Of a stretch of 64,000 bases of DNA, positions 22,495-32,711 are shown piece by piece (within the stretch, counting starts at the first letter, position 1; the number at the start of each line of letters is the position of its first letter). The translations under genes and the position numbers were made by a program. The stretch covers positions 14,278,001 through 14,342,000 of the forward strand of contig NC_053189.1 of assembly GCF_905163445.1 (NCBI RefSeq). Reading direction: 5' to 3'. The notes under the pieces were generated by a model. It was not told the DNA's origin and did not search any database. It saw nothing but the letters and a program-made list of their open reading frames with translations. Source of the DNA: Pararge aegeria (Eukaryota; Arthropoda; Insecta; Lepidoptera; Nymphalidae).

Positions 22495-22855
22495 AGCCAG
22501 AACTCATCAGCAGACAGCAGCAAGCTGTCCGCTGATGAGTCCTGTCCTCTATCTCCAATCACATTCATCAGATCTACACCTCTTATACATCGAATATAAC
22601 CTCTATAGTACAAAAATAATTATTTAAATCGGTTATAATTTGACGGAGTTATGGTGTACAATCGTCAAACACCTCCATCCCCTCTCCCAAAGAAACTGAC
22701 CTTAATGTCGGGATAAGAAGTATCCTATGGTACTTCTTATACTTCCAAGAATATGTGTACAAAGTTTCATGATGATCGGTTAAGTAGTTTGTGCGTGAAA
22801 GCGTGACAAACAAACTTATATTAACATTTACAATATTAGTAGTGATAGAGATTAT
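22495..22855 (-). repeat. Helitron/RTE-like dispersed repeat with 5-prime hairpin
   Basis: GGTTAAGTAGTTTGTGCGTG, GCGTGACAAACAAACTTATA and TTTACAATATTAGTAGTGAT at the right end match a very common lepidopteran repeat, also present in opposite orientation at 30985-31290. The left end carries an imperfect hairpin: AACTCATCAGCAGACAGC (22501-22518) pairs with GCTGTCCGCTGATGAGT (22524-22540). The class assignment is uncertain. Its right end is about 240 bp upstream of the GR1 start codon. Confidence 0.6.
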
Positions 22856-23095
22856 TGTGGTAGGTATGCATAACTGTTATAGAAACAGCGGGACTTAGTC
22901 TTTGTCATAACCCAAATAATATCATTTATGTATTTCAAAACGCCATAACATAACATATTAGAAAATCACTTAAGAACGACTATCAATTAATATACGTAAT
23001 GGAATTGGAGTGCTATCAACCATAACATGTTATCATTTAACAGAACAACTTCTGAAATGAATACACCAACAGTCTAAATTTCAAGAAAAATCAAA
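22856..23095 (+). promoter_or_regulatory. Upstream region of GR1 with a short uORF
   Basis: This is the sequence immediately before the GR1 start codon. An upstream ATG at 23057 opens a six-codon uORF ending in TAA at 23075-23077, 18 bases before the main ATG. Whether it is in the transcript is not known, since no promoter element or initiator can be placed with confidence. Confidence 0.35.
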
Positions 23096-25700
23096 ATGGA
23101 CGTAGAAAATTCGAAATTAAATGCTGTAGTAACATTAAAAATAAACAATAACAGAGAAAACGTGAAAACCGTATTGCAACAAGTTAAACCATTTGTCTTA
23201 TTTGAAACAATACTGGGGGTGAACCGTTTATTTTTGTATGATTATGGAAAATCGGTGTTTCGGATAAGTTTTGTTTGGAATATGTTCCTAGTGATTCAGT
23301 CATTAACGGTTTTAATTTTCGGTGACATTTACAGTACGTCTCAAGTAATGTTTAAAGATGTGATGGCCATTGAGTATTTACTTTTACCTTTAATTGCTGT
23401 TTTACAGAGAAAAAAGTTAAAGAAATTCTTCTTAGGTCTACAATCTTTTGATGAACACCTGAATATTCAGAATGACGATTCATTTTTGACGATAACTACA
23501 AGATTTTCGTATTTCGCGATTGCTGCGATATTATCGTATAACGCAATTGAAAACATATTAAGTCTCGTATTGACATATTTCAATAAAGATTTACTGTATT
23601 TGATCTATGTAGCGTACTTAACTTTTATTATGCGTGAGACTGAGACAGTATTTTTATGTATTCTACTTCTCATGGTTTTAAAGAGACTGTGTGTAATAAG
23701 AGCACATGTGGCTAAACTTTTTGATGTAAAAGCGGAAGTCGGTAAGAATTGTACAAGTTTTAAGAAAGTTGAAGCCACACTGAAAAATTTAACAAATAAA
23801 GTTGATCTGGATATCACGTCTCTACATAAGGCGTATGATTTGTTGCACCAGTGTTCGGAACAATTGAACTCAGTCTTGAGTATTCCGGTAGTTTTTACTA
23901 ATAACAATTTTTTATGTAATATAATAACGGAGAGGTGTTATAACAAACTTATATTCGTATTTTCTAGATATTGATAATGATAACAGCTTCGGGTATATCA
24001 ACAGTAATGGTTATGAAGAATACGATCCTTCTATTTCAACATGGCAATAAAATTTATAATATCGCTGTAAGTAAATTATTGATTTTATAGCATCTTTATG
24101 TGCATAATGTTTTTTTTCATAACCATAATACAGTTTAGTTTTGGAGGATATAAGTAACCTTCAGTTGCCGTCCCTGAAGTTAAAATTCGATTTTATTTAA
24201 AATATTACATAGTTGTTAGGTTCGGTTAAATATGGATTTTAAATCACCGTCATCCCACATAAATTATTATTATTTAAAAACGTTTTATTACTTTAAGAAT
24301 GTAGAACTTGTTACTTTTATTGATTTTAACTACCTCAAGAATATTTATTAGATTATTAGATGGTTAGTTGGCTGATTTTAATGAAACCAGCCAATGACAT
24401 CGATGCAGAAAAACATCGACCAATCACAACCCACGGTGGCGGTGGGGTGATTGGACCGACAAAAATAGACATCGACGTTGATGACGGGTCAGTCGGGTAG
24501 TGGATGGGAAGGTGGAAAGACGAATACAAAAAGTGTGTAATATTAAGAAGAAAAAGGAAAAATTATAATTAAAATATTAAAAGAAGAAAGTTGTGTTTAT
24601 TTTCACTGACCCTTCATAGTTATGTTATAAGTCAAGGTGTTGAAATTATATTACACTTCATATTGTTATGTTTACAGGTATCAAAAGGAATGGCTGCGTT
24701 TGCATTAGGCCGTTGTTTGAAATCAATAATATTCTTAATAATACCTTGTTATCATGCCAACATATCCAAAGAGCAGGTTGATTTCATACGCTCCATGACT
24801 TATAATACTCTGACCACAACTAAACTTGGTAAGAATAAACTAACATTGTGAAAAAAAATGTCTTAGTCTATAATGTAATGCATAAAGGGTTATTTTGGGC
24901 TCTGCACGAATATAGAACCTGAATTTGAAGCAACTGTCCCCTTTTTACCAGTTTCGGGAACGGTTCGGGTGAAAATAATTACAACTTAAAGTAAGAGGTA
25001 CATAACTGTTTTTACAATAATACAATTGATGTTTAATTTTTAGATAAGTCCAAAGATGAATTTCAAAGAAGCAGCATTTCATGTACCTACTTTTACTAAC
25101 GCGACGTTGACGTTAATGACGTCAATCGACTAACGACCATGATATACCAAAGGGCTTAAACATATGGCTTCAAGGGCTAAAAATTATCATTGGTTTTAGG
25201 TTCATACTTTTTTGCAAGTCAAAAATATTTCTTAGAAAATATTATAAATAAAATATAAATTATTCTTATTAGGTACATATACGCTTACTTTGTGGGTTGT
25301 TAGTAATGTGTGTATTGTCGTAGTAAATTAATTAATTAATTTATATTTAAGTGCTTTAAAAATCAGACGGAGTTATAGTTTAGTGGGTAAGACTTTGGCT
25401 TCCCTTTCGGTAGGACCGAGGTCTAACTTTTGGAGCTATGTGCGTTACAAGCAATTAAATAAGTTTACCTACTTAGATGACTAAATTTATTTAATTATTA
25501 ATAAATAATTAATTATTTGGTTTTCAGACAAAGTCGAACGACGAAAGATTAAAGCATTTTTCCAGTTAACACGCATTAATGAGTTTACGTACGCACTCTG
25601 CGGGATCGTGCGTTTTGATATGTCTTTCCCGTTGAGATTCTTGAGCACCTGCCTCACATACCTTATTATTGTTTTGCAATTTTCTAAGTTTATAGACTAA
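23096..25700 (+). CDS. Gustatory receptor GR1 (four exons, 404 residues)
   Basis: An insect gustatory receptor: a seven-transmembrane ligand-gated cation channel of taste neuron dendrites, with intracellular N terminus by family knowledge. Exons: 23096-23887, 23968-24066, 24678-24828, 25528-25700. Introns are 80, 611 and 699 bp, phases 0, 0, 1; all start GT and end AG, though the first donor (GTAGTT) is weak. The first boundary was set by homology with GR2, whose donor at the same codon is GTATGT. Visible features: FETILGVNRLFL at residues 36-47, membrane segments near 57-76, 89-103, 136-160 and 165-197, SLHKAYDLL at 242-250, another segment across the exon 1/2 join, CLKSIIFLIIPCY in exon 3, and the family signature TYLIIVLQF at 391-399. 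Length is typical (about 400). No stop or frameshift was found. AATAAA overlaps the stop codon. The ligand cannot be inferred. The family call is firm; the exact exon 1 end is slightly less so. Confidence 0.93.
24067..24677 (+). other. GR1 intron 2 with an imperfect foldback
   Basis: This intron starts GTAAGT and ends TTTACAG. Around 24410-24480 it holds CATCGACCAATCACAACCCA and GGGGTGATTGGACCGACAA, an imperfect stem resembling short foldback elements that carry a CCAATCAC motif elsewhere in the window. Otherwise nothing is recognised. Confidence 0.5.
24829..25527 (+). other. GR1 intron 3 with SINE-M head fragment
   Basis: The intron starts GTAAGA and ends TTTTCAG. At about 25365-25475 it contains a tRNA-like SINE-M head (ATAGTTTAGTGGGTAAGACT) and the AGCTATGTGCGTTACAAGCA block, cut off before the core. 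A SINE-A scrap (TTACTTTGTGGGTTGTTAGT, then TGTGTGTATTGTCGTAGTAA) lies at about 25286-25326. Confidence 0.6.
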
Positions 25701-25704
25701 TAAA
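25699..25704 (+). promoter_or_regulatory. Candidate GR1 polyadenylation signal overlapping the stop codon
   Basis: AATAAA begins at the second base of the TAA stop codon. If used, the 3-prime UTR would be only about 15-30 bases. It may be coincidence, since the DNA is AT-rich. Confidence 0.35.
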
Positions 25705-26021
25705 TACATCTATTGTAACATGGCTTATTTATTTACAACCGATTTCAATATTATTTTGCTTAATGCCCGGTTAACTAAGGGCCACACAGCGACCGTAATT
25801 TTATGATGGTCGACGAAAGCCATAGTGGCTGATGATTACCGTAAGATATTAAATCGTTGCTGCTATAGCATCACAGACATCTCTTTAGAAACGTTTCTAA
25901 TATACCTAGAGGAAAATTAAAGATTAATATTGTACGATATACAACGAACTTAATTGGCTATAGTTCGCGATACGCTAAGAAGTTTATTGATAATTTGGTA
26001 ATTTTAAAGCTAATACAGGGA
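25705..26021. other. Intergenic downstream of GR1
   Basis: Around 25765-25830 there is a GC-richer block with GGTTAACTAAGGGCCACACA and ATTTTATGATGGTCGACGAA that I cannot place. Nothing else is seen. Confidence 0.35.
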
Positions 26022-26300
26022 TACCAAAGCTGTGTTAGCCCAGCAAAGCGGTGATAACCCAGGGGCTCGATTACACTTTTGAGGGGGCTGAGTTCGAATC
26101 CCAGCACACACCTATAACTTTTCTTAGTTATGTATGTGCTACATAATATTCCCAAAGTTGTGTGGAGTCCACCAATGACTGGGCCAGCGTGGTGGACTAC
26201 GGGTTAACCCCTTCTCATTATGGGAGGGCCTCTTATCTTAGTGTGCCTTGTAATGGGCCGGTAATGAGTTGATATGATGATGATGATGATGGTGATATAT
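26022..26300 (+). repeat. SINE-M with internal deletion
   Basis: The tRNA-like head (AGCGGTGATAACCCAGGGGC, B box GAGTTCGAATCCC) is followed by TTAGTTATGTATGTGC. The core is then missing, and the sequence resumes at GTGTGGAGTCCACCAATGAC, CCAGCGTGGTGGACTACGGG and TAATGGGCCGGTAATGAGTT, ending in a GAT repeat at 26273-26291. Confidence 0.85.
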
Positions 26301-26334
26301 AAATAAAGGAAAAAAAAGATGATGTAGGTATACA

Positions 26335-26490
26335 CAGTGGCGTGCATAGAGGGTATGCACAGGGTATGCAGATGATATAAAATGAAGGAAATCTCCAGTA
26401 CGAGTTATTAATACTTACGGGTAGGCGTTTTATAACTCTTACAATGCCTATCCTTAGGGTTTTTATAATGCGCGTGAACGCCCGCGCAAA
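26335..26490 (+). mobile_element. hAT-type MITE, right end unclear
   Basis: The left end CAGTGGCGTGCATAGAGGGT with ATGCACAGGGTATGCAG matches the terminal sequence of the elements at 52.6, 53.2 and 57.9 kb. The interior block CCAGTACGAGTTATTAATAC is also shared with the 52.6-kb copy. The right terminus and target duplication were not found, so the 3-prime limit is approximate. Confidence 0.6.
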
Positions 26491-26499
26491 TATAGCTGT

Positions 26500-26890
26500 G
26501 TGGGAAGGCTCTTAGCACTTTTGTTTTCATAGCATGGTCTTATGACTTGGTGAGAAGTTTGCAATAACTTACCACATGGTACACTTACGGTATGGAGCGC
26601 ACAAAAAACAAACTCAATGTTTGAATAAAATATTATCCATCCAATGCACGTTTGTAACATAGGCCTTATGAATATACAAGGGTGCTAGCACGTCTTTCTT
26701 ATGTACACCGCAATTTCACAGAAGAATCGTACCATTTTAAAATCAAAGAGCTACTAATCCACGAAAAGTTGAATTCCAAACCTTTTGCATATACCTCTAC
26801 CGGTGAAAATTAATTAAGTACCTAGGAGACAATTTTTTCTCTGTTTTGTAATTTACACATTTCAAAGTTAATATTTTTGTTTGTTCTCAA
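26500..26890. other. Intergenic, nothing recognised
   Basis: No supported feature between the MITE and the large palindrome. Confidence 0.35.
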
Positions 26891-28077
26891 AATCACTAAC
26901 GTGGTATTGTTCCAAATGGTTCTTTGTTATTCTTCTACAGGTTAGCCCTTGACTGCAATCTCATTTGGTGGTAAGTGATGATGCAGTCTAAGATGGTAGC
27001 GGGCTAACCTGGTAGGGATGGTAGTCATACCCCTAATCGGTTTCTACGCGACTTCGCACCGGAACACTAAATCGTTTTTGTCGTTAGGGTGAATGTTAAA
27101 GGTCCTTTTTAAAGGTTCTAAAAAGCAATTCGCGACAACATATGATTTTTAAGATTGACTCATACGCGGACGAAGTTGTGAGGGACCGCTAGTTGTCTAT
27201 ATATCTGGGTGGTCGAGATCTAGTCATTCTATACTACTAAATCTAGTGATAAAAGGCGATAAGAGACTAAACCGTTGCCCATTTCGGCAATCAGTTTTTT
27301 TAAAAATAAACCACTTATTTATTATATACCAAATATTTATTATATTTCGTATGCAAATTGAAGTGGCACTCGCGTTCATGAATGTTTGCCATTTTTATTT
27401 TACATTTACCCACCGTAAATATTTTTAACAGATTAAAAACAAAACTGCTTTCAATATAATGCTATAAAAGCTTATACCCACTCATACTTACAATGGATTT
27501 CTGTACCTACTCTGCGATGAAGAGTAAAATTGCTTATAAATATATTACGAAATAATTTATTATTTACAAGCAACGTAATAATAATACACCAAATTTCAAA
27601 AAATCCGATTACCTAAGATTTTTGTTTTGATGTCTTTTTATTTGAAAAGTTATTTTAAACTTTAAATTGTGCAATGTTAAGAAGGGTTTCCGAAGTACTA
27701 TAGGTATACTAGGATCTCTGTAATTACTCTGTAATCTTTATATATATTTGGTATATAATAAATATGTGGTTTATTTTTGAAAAAACTGATTGCCGAAATG
27801 GGCATCGGTTTAGTCTCTTACCGCCTTTTATCACTAGATTTAGTACTATAGAATGACTAGATCTCAACCACCCAGATATATAGACGACTAGCGGTCCCTC
27901 GTAACTTCGTCCGCGTATGAGTCAATCTTAAAAATCATATGTTGTCGCGTATTGCTTTTTAGAACCTTTAAAAAGGACCTTTAACATTCACCCTAACGAC
28001 AAAAACGATTTAGTGTGCCGGGCTAACCTGTAGAAGAATAACAAAAAACCATTTGGAACACTACCACGTTAGTGATT
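26891..28077. repeat. 1.2-kb imperfect palindrome
   Basis: The left arm (26891 to about 27337) is the reverse complement of the right arm (about 27743 to 28077), with around 405 bp between. The arms begin and end with AATCACTAACGTGGTA and TACCACGTTAGTGATT. Shared blocks include TCGGCAATCAGTTTTTT, GACTCATACGCGGACGAAGT, AGGTCCTTTTTAAAGGTTCT and GTTAGGGTGAATGTTAAAGG. The left arm is longer because it keeps a SINE-B fragment, of which only the ends remain in the right arm. The arms are so similar that the duplication must be recent relative to other repeats here. The center contains no open frame of note. Confidence 0.9.
26936..27090 (-). repeat. SINE-B fragment inside the palindrome left arm
   Basis: On the minus strand: GATTTAGTGTTCCGGTGCGA, CGCGTAGAAACCGATTAGGG, CCATCTTAGACTGCATCATC and CAGTCAAGGGCTAACC. 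The head is absent. In the right arm of the palindrome about 90 bases of it are missing. Confidence 0.8.
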
Positions 28078-28180
28078 TGAGGCTTCTTATATATATATAT
28101 ATATATAAAAGAAGTCTCAAATCACTAATTAAGAAGCCTCAAATCACTAATTAAGAAGCCTCAAATCACTAACGTGGTAT
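28078..28180. repeat. 22-bp tandem repeat and AT run beside the palindrome
   Basis: After a TA run (28088-28107) come three units of 22 bp starting GAAGYCTCAAATCACTAATTAA at 28111, 28133 and 28155. The last continues into AACGTGGTATATATATA. The same sequence appears inverted at 28062-28086 (TACCACGTTAGTGATTTGAG), so the palindrome end was copied in both orientations. Confidence 0.85.
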
Positions 28181-29258
28181 ATATATAAGAACTTTACTCA
28201 AGCGATGAAGTGCGATAAGCGGATCTGGTTTTATAAAAAGTACAAGCTACAACGCAATCATTTTTTTTAGAACTACCAGTACTCACCCATCATATTTTGT
28301 ATGTAGCTTAAAAAAGACTTACCTACTCATTATTCCGAGCGCTCGACGATGAATACCGGTGTACGGAAAAACCCGATTGGGTTATTGTTACGCCGTAATA
28401 CATGTATTTTTATGTTTATTTAAAAATGTATATTTATGTTTACCTACGAGAGAACCTAGTAGTAATATTAAGGGAGCAGAGAAAGACAATGCATTAAATA
28501 AAACACAGAGCCATAGGATGTCTGTTTTTATTTTCAAGTGGCTACTTTTAAGGTTTAAGTATTAAATCAAACCTTAAATAGATCAAATCAGCAATAGTAA
28601 ATTTTCTCATAATGGTTGATATCAAGTTATGATTTCTGAGCTTAATTCTTCTATTCCATTATATTGCTTCCATGGTGTAAATATAAACATTTGTAATGGA
28701 GAGTATGACAAAATGTGGATAAGTCTATATCTACACAAAAATAAAGTGTTAAGTGTTGCGTACTTTTTTATAAGGAATGATTAAAGAGAGTTTTTTTTAA
28801 ATATGAATAAACAATATTTGAATCATATTAATGGAAATGGATATAAATCAAATTGATATTGTATGCTCAGGTGATCAGATTTTTAGCAAATAACTTTATT
28901 ATTGAATCCTATTTCATTTTCATTTTAACGAGATAGTTACCTATATAAAATAACAAGCTGTTACTTCATATTATAAATATAAAACATCTATTATTTTATA
29001 ATAAAGTAATATTATCTCTTTTGTTCGCTTTCTATATTCTCGTGGGAAAGTATCTTGCAGCGACATTCCAATTACGATATTATTGCAATGTTCTCTGAGT
29101 TTTAGAATAACTACTTTATTTTACGTTACGTTACGTCCAGGACCATATATATATAAATATTTATAAAAATTACATATTTTTATTCTCTGGGCAAAAGGAG
29201 CAAAATTGAAAACATGGATGCTTTTAGCCAAACAGCTAATGGTCCCTTTCCCCGTTCT
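28181..29258. other. AT-rich intergenic sequence
   Basis: No gene or repeat is supported. The open frame at 28359-28565 has no recognisable content. Confidence 0.35.
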
Positions 29259-29290
29259 CGTCTTATTAACAGCTAATTGTTAATAAGACG
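29259..29290. repeat. Perfect 13-bp hairpin
   Basis: CGTCTTATTAACA (29259-29271) and TGTTAATAAGACG (29278-29290) pair around a 6-base loop. Confidence 0.8.
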
Positions 29291-29859
29291 GGGTCTCGAT
29301 GTACGCAGAACTACAACGAAACTTCTGAAATTAATTTCCTCAGAAGACAAAACAATTACGACAAAAGAAAAAAAAAAGCGATGTCGGTACATTTTTTCAT
29401 CATGGTAGTTTAAGCTTGAAGCCTCCTATTTAACAAAAGAGGACTTTCCTCCGCGGGAACTAATAGCCTCTTATAGCCTTATTACTTTCCTTTTTTATCT
29501 GTCGACGCTCCGAGCTTCGCAGCAATGTTTAGTTTCATAAAATTTTATCGCAGCTATCACAAAATCACAGCGGAAATTCACGCTTTAGTTCCATGGCCCC
29601 GACACCATTGTACAAACTAATGATATAAACGGACCGTGAAAATTATCCCGCCTTTTTCACATCGGCGTGAAATTATTTTGCGCAAACACTCGTAGTCTAA
29701 AGGATGTACTTTCAAACCAGCCACTGTTGTGTATGTTTATTTATATATATTTTTTTATATTTTTATTCCATATTATATTATTGTGAGTTGCACGCAATAC
29801 ACGGTTTCCATAAATTGCTAAATTGCTTAATTGTAACATCTGATTATCTACGTGTATTT

Positions 29860-30050
29860 TTACCCGGCTAAGTTTGTTGTGGGCTCTTCCTAGACCAGGG
29901 CGCGTTTGGAACCCTCGTAGCTTTAGGTTTAAGTTGGCGAACGAAGTTATCACCATCCCCTTACAATTATGTAAACATGTATGTATGAACGCTTCATAAG
30001 TGCCTGATATAGGCCTACATGAATTAAGAAATTTTGAATTTGAATTTTGT
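29860..30050 (+). repeat. LINE-Z 3-prime end
   Basis: This copy is in sense orientation: GGCTAAGTTTGTTGTGGGCT, GACCAGGGCGCGTTTGGAAC, GCTTTAGGTTTAAGTTGGCG and GATATAGGCCTACATGAATT, ending AAGAAATTTTGAATTTGAAT. It is 5-prime truncated and non-coding. Confidence 0.75.
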
Positions 30051-30384
30051 ATGCAATAAATAATATTATAATTATTATATATAAATTTCAGAACATCAAA
30101 ATTGTCATGATTGACTTCGTTTCTGGAAATTACGGCTGGTATCAATTTAGCCCCGATCCTTCAATCTGTCGATACTAAAATGGTGGTATGTATTCCTTTC
30201 ACCGGCTCCAATGAGGATGAGGACCAAAATATTTTAAGTCTTAGACTTCCAAAATAATATTTAGTTAATACGCCTGATTTTTTGTGAACTAAACATATTA
30301 TATGCTATGCATACACCAGTACAATTAATGTCACTTTTGTCGTAATTTTTAATTTAAGGGTAATTGAAAAAATAAATTAAAAAG

Positions 30385-30655
30385 TTCTAGTGGGGCCGAG
30401 TTCAAATCAGCACGCACCTCTAACTTTTATAGGTTATGTGCGTTTTAAGTAATTAAAATATAACTTGCTTAACGGTGAAAGAAAATATGGTGAGGAAACC
30501 TCTATGCCTGAGAGTTCTACACAATGGTCTCAAAGTTGTTTGGAGTCCACCAATCCGCACTGGACCAGCGTGGTGGACTGTAGCCTTAACCCCTTCTCAC
30601 TGTGAGAGTAGACCCGTGTCCTGTAGGGAGCCGGTAATGGGTTAATATGATGAAA
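30385..30655 (+). repeat. SINE-M, near full length
   Basis: It starts inside the head at GGGGCCGAGTTCAAATCAGC. Then follow GGTTATGTGCGTTTTAAGTA, GGTGAGGAAACCTCTATGCC, AGTCCACCAATCCGCACTGG, CCAGCGTGGTGGACTGTAGC and GCCGGTAATGGGTTAATATG. Confidence 0.9.
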
Positions 30656-30984
30656 GCAGGTCTAAAAAAGATATTGGTGGTCAAAATGACTTAAGTGTAA
30701 GACCGTATTTAAATCAAAATACCCAGAATTTTTCAGCTTTAAAAAATTACTGTAACACAATGTTCATTACAAAAATTAATCCAATGATTTTTTTCCCCGC
30801 TTAATTACCCGAAAAAGTAACATGACGCAATGCATGTGACAATCGGAAACCAGACTGCTCATTCAACCGTTTAATATAGGTTAAACCTTTGTTCAATTCT
30901 TGCCCAATTAAGTTTTTAATCACGTTTAAATAGGTAACTGTATCAGTATAAAATGTGAACACTACTATTTGAATCCCTATCCCT

Positions 30985-31290
30985 ATCCCTATTCCTACTA
31001 ATATTATAAATGTCAATGTAAGTTTGTTTGTTATGCTTTCAACCAAAAATTACTTAACCGATCCTCATGAAACATTGTACACATATTTTTGGAAGTGTTA
31101 GAAGTAATATACGATACTTTTTATCCCGACATTAAGCTGCGATTCTTTGGGAGAGGGGATGAAAGTGTTTGACGATTTTACACCATATAACCGATTTAAA
31201 TAATTGTATTATAAAGGTTACAATATGTGTTTAATTTAGCCAAAATTTTGTGTAGATCTGATGAATGTAGTTGGAGAAAGAGGACAGAGC
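30985..31290 (+). repeat. Helitron/RTE-like dispersed repeat
   Basis: CCTACTAATATTATAAATGT, GTAAGTTTGTTTGTTATGCT, ACTTAACCGATCCTCATGAA and TTGGGAGAGGGGATGAAAGT correspond in reverse order to the repeat at 22495-22855. The copy here lacks the hairpin; only AGCTCCTCAGCGGATAGCAG remains at 31289-31308. Confidence 0.6.
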
Positions 31291-31379
31291 TCCTCAGCGG
31301 ATAGCAGCAAACCCCGGGGCTTTACTAGCATCGCATAAAGCTGTATTATTTTTAAACGTCAGTTTATTCGACCTTAAAT

Positions 31380-31865
31380 ACATGTATATGGATTTATAAT
31401 CTATACTTATAATAAATCTGTAACTGGAAGATTTCTGCACATTTAATATATTTTTAAAATTTTGACCGGGGGATGCTTCATAATCGATACTGAGTCCAAA
31501 ACACATTTTTATTTAATCTTTGTCTGTCTGTCTGTTTGTCGGGGCATCACGTAAAAACTACTGAAAGGATTCAAATAAAATTTGGTATAGTTGTAGCTGA
31601 TATTACGGGTCAACATATAGGATACTTTTTATCCCGATATACAGTAAGTTTCCTCCGCGAAATGCGATTTGAATCGATTGTAATAATTCTTTTTTTTTAT
31701 TTGAAAGTGTTTACTACTTATTAAGCATGTATTGTCTAATTTTAATGAAGAGCTGATAAATATTGTCGGAGATAAAGGACATACCTCTTCACAGATAACA
31801 GCACGTCATAAGGCATATGGGACAACGATCGAATGCATGCGTACCATCCTGGAATAGCTCATAGG
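31380..31865 (+). repeat. Dispersed repeat family R, copy 1 (short GTCT run)
   Basis: TAATAAATCTGTAACTGGAA, TTTGACCGGGGGATGCTTCA, AATCGATACTGAGTCCAAAA, then three GTCT units at 31523-31534, then TTGGTATAGTTGTAGCTGAT and AGGCATATGGGACAACGATC. The same order occurs inverted at 37555-38115. It resembles the microsatellite-bearing Helitron-like repeats reported in Lepidoptera, but the class is not proven. Confidence 0.65.
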
Positions 31866-32235
31866 CTTCTTTTAATCCCGGAAAAGCAAACAGTTCCTAC
31901 AGGACAGCATCGCTATTTTTTCCGCATTTGTATTTCAAAATCCGCGCAACGGAGTTTTAGATTGACGTGGTTTTTTTAGATAGGCATAGTTTAAACATTA
32001 TCAAGCTTTTGAGTTTGCTTGGTTGAACGCGCTAATCTCAGAAAATGCTTTTTCGATTTTGTTTTTTTTTGATTGGTAGTATCAATTAAGGCTGTATAAC
32101 ATCACCCACATATTTAAGAGATTCCAAAGCGTACGATGCGTGAACGTTCTAAACAACAGTCCACTACAACATACGACTACTTTTTGAAGTTGACTCATTC
32201 GCGGACGAAGTCGCACGGGTCCGCTAGTTCTGAAA
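31866..32235. repeat. Mixed remnants ending in a Helitron-like terminus
   Basis: Fragments such as GGCTTCTTTTAATCCCGGAA and TTGACTCATTCGCGGACGAA, then GTCGCACGGGTCCGCTAGTT at 32210-32230, look like the 3-prime end of a Helitron-like repeat (CTAG terminus at 32224-32227). The left limit is not clear. Confidence 0.45.
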
Positions 32236-32239
32236 TAAT

Positions 32240-32420
32240 ACTGCTTACAATAAGCAGTCCCTCCTCTATCATAAAAGTATAACCCTCCTGCTATTCCAAC
32301 TTTCATTTTAATAGCTGTTATAATTAATGTACCGAATACAGGGTATATTTGCTGGTAATTTGGAATCATCGCCTCGAAACGCAATAATTCGCAGGGCATA
32401 CACAGGTCAGTACTATAAAG
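32240..32420 (-). pseudogene. Possible MIC13/QIL1-like N-terminal fragment
   Basis: On the minus strand a frame contains ITAIKMKVGIAGGLYFYDRG, and in the next frame EEGLLIV follows. This resembles the conserved N-terminal membrane segment of MICOS subunit MIC13 (QIL1), where a KVGIAGG-like helix is followed by YY and EGLW. It is cut off just after this by a Helitron-like end (CTAG at 32224), there is a frameshift, and the family tryptophan is not present. The call is from motif memory only and could be chance. Confidence 0.25.
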
Positions 32421-32711
32421 CGAAATTCTGCACCCTCTGTACCCACCAACTCTAAACCTAGTGTAGGTGTTAAGCTCGTGACTGTAATAATATAAATCCA
32501 TGGAAAGGCGCGTATTGTGAAGAGGTTCCTCACTCTGGAGTCCTGATCGCCGATTGCTTGGACTTTCAAAAGCCCCGCAAGCGGAGGGTGGATATTTTTT
32601 CTTATAAATTTTTAATAGTGTTTTTTTAAGCTTTGTTAAAAATTAAATCAATAAATGATAAAAAATTAAGAAATCATAGAATTCTATTAGGTATTAACTG
32701 ACATACTCCAG

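Noticed and set aside
23605..23907. 100-codon minus-strand frame inside GR1
   Set aside because: It is the antisense shadow of GR1 exon 1, which has strong family homology on the plus strand.
29741..30145. 134-codon minus-strand frame
   Set aside because: It overlaps a LINE-Z 3-prime end in antisense; blocks such as SCRPITGTYE recur at 1991-2290 in another copy.
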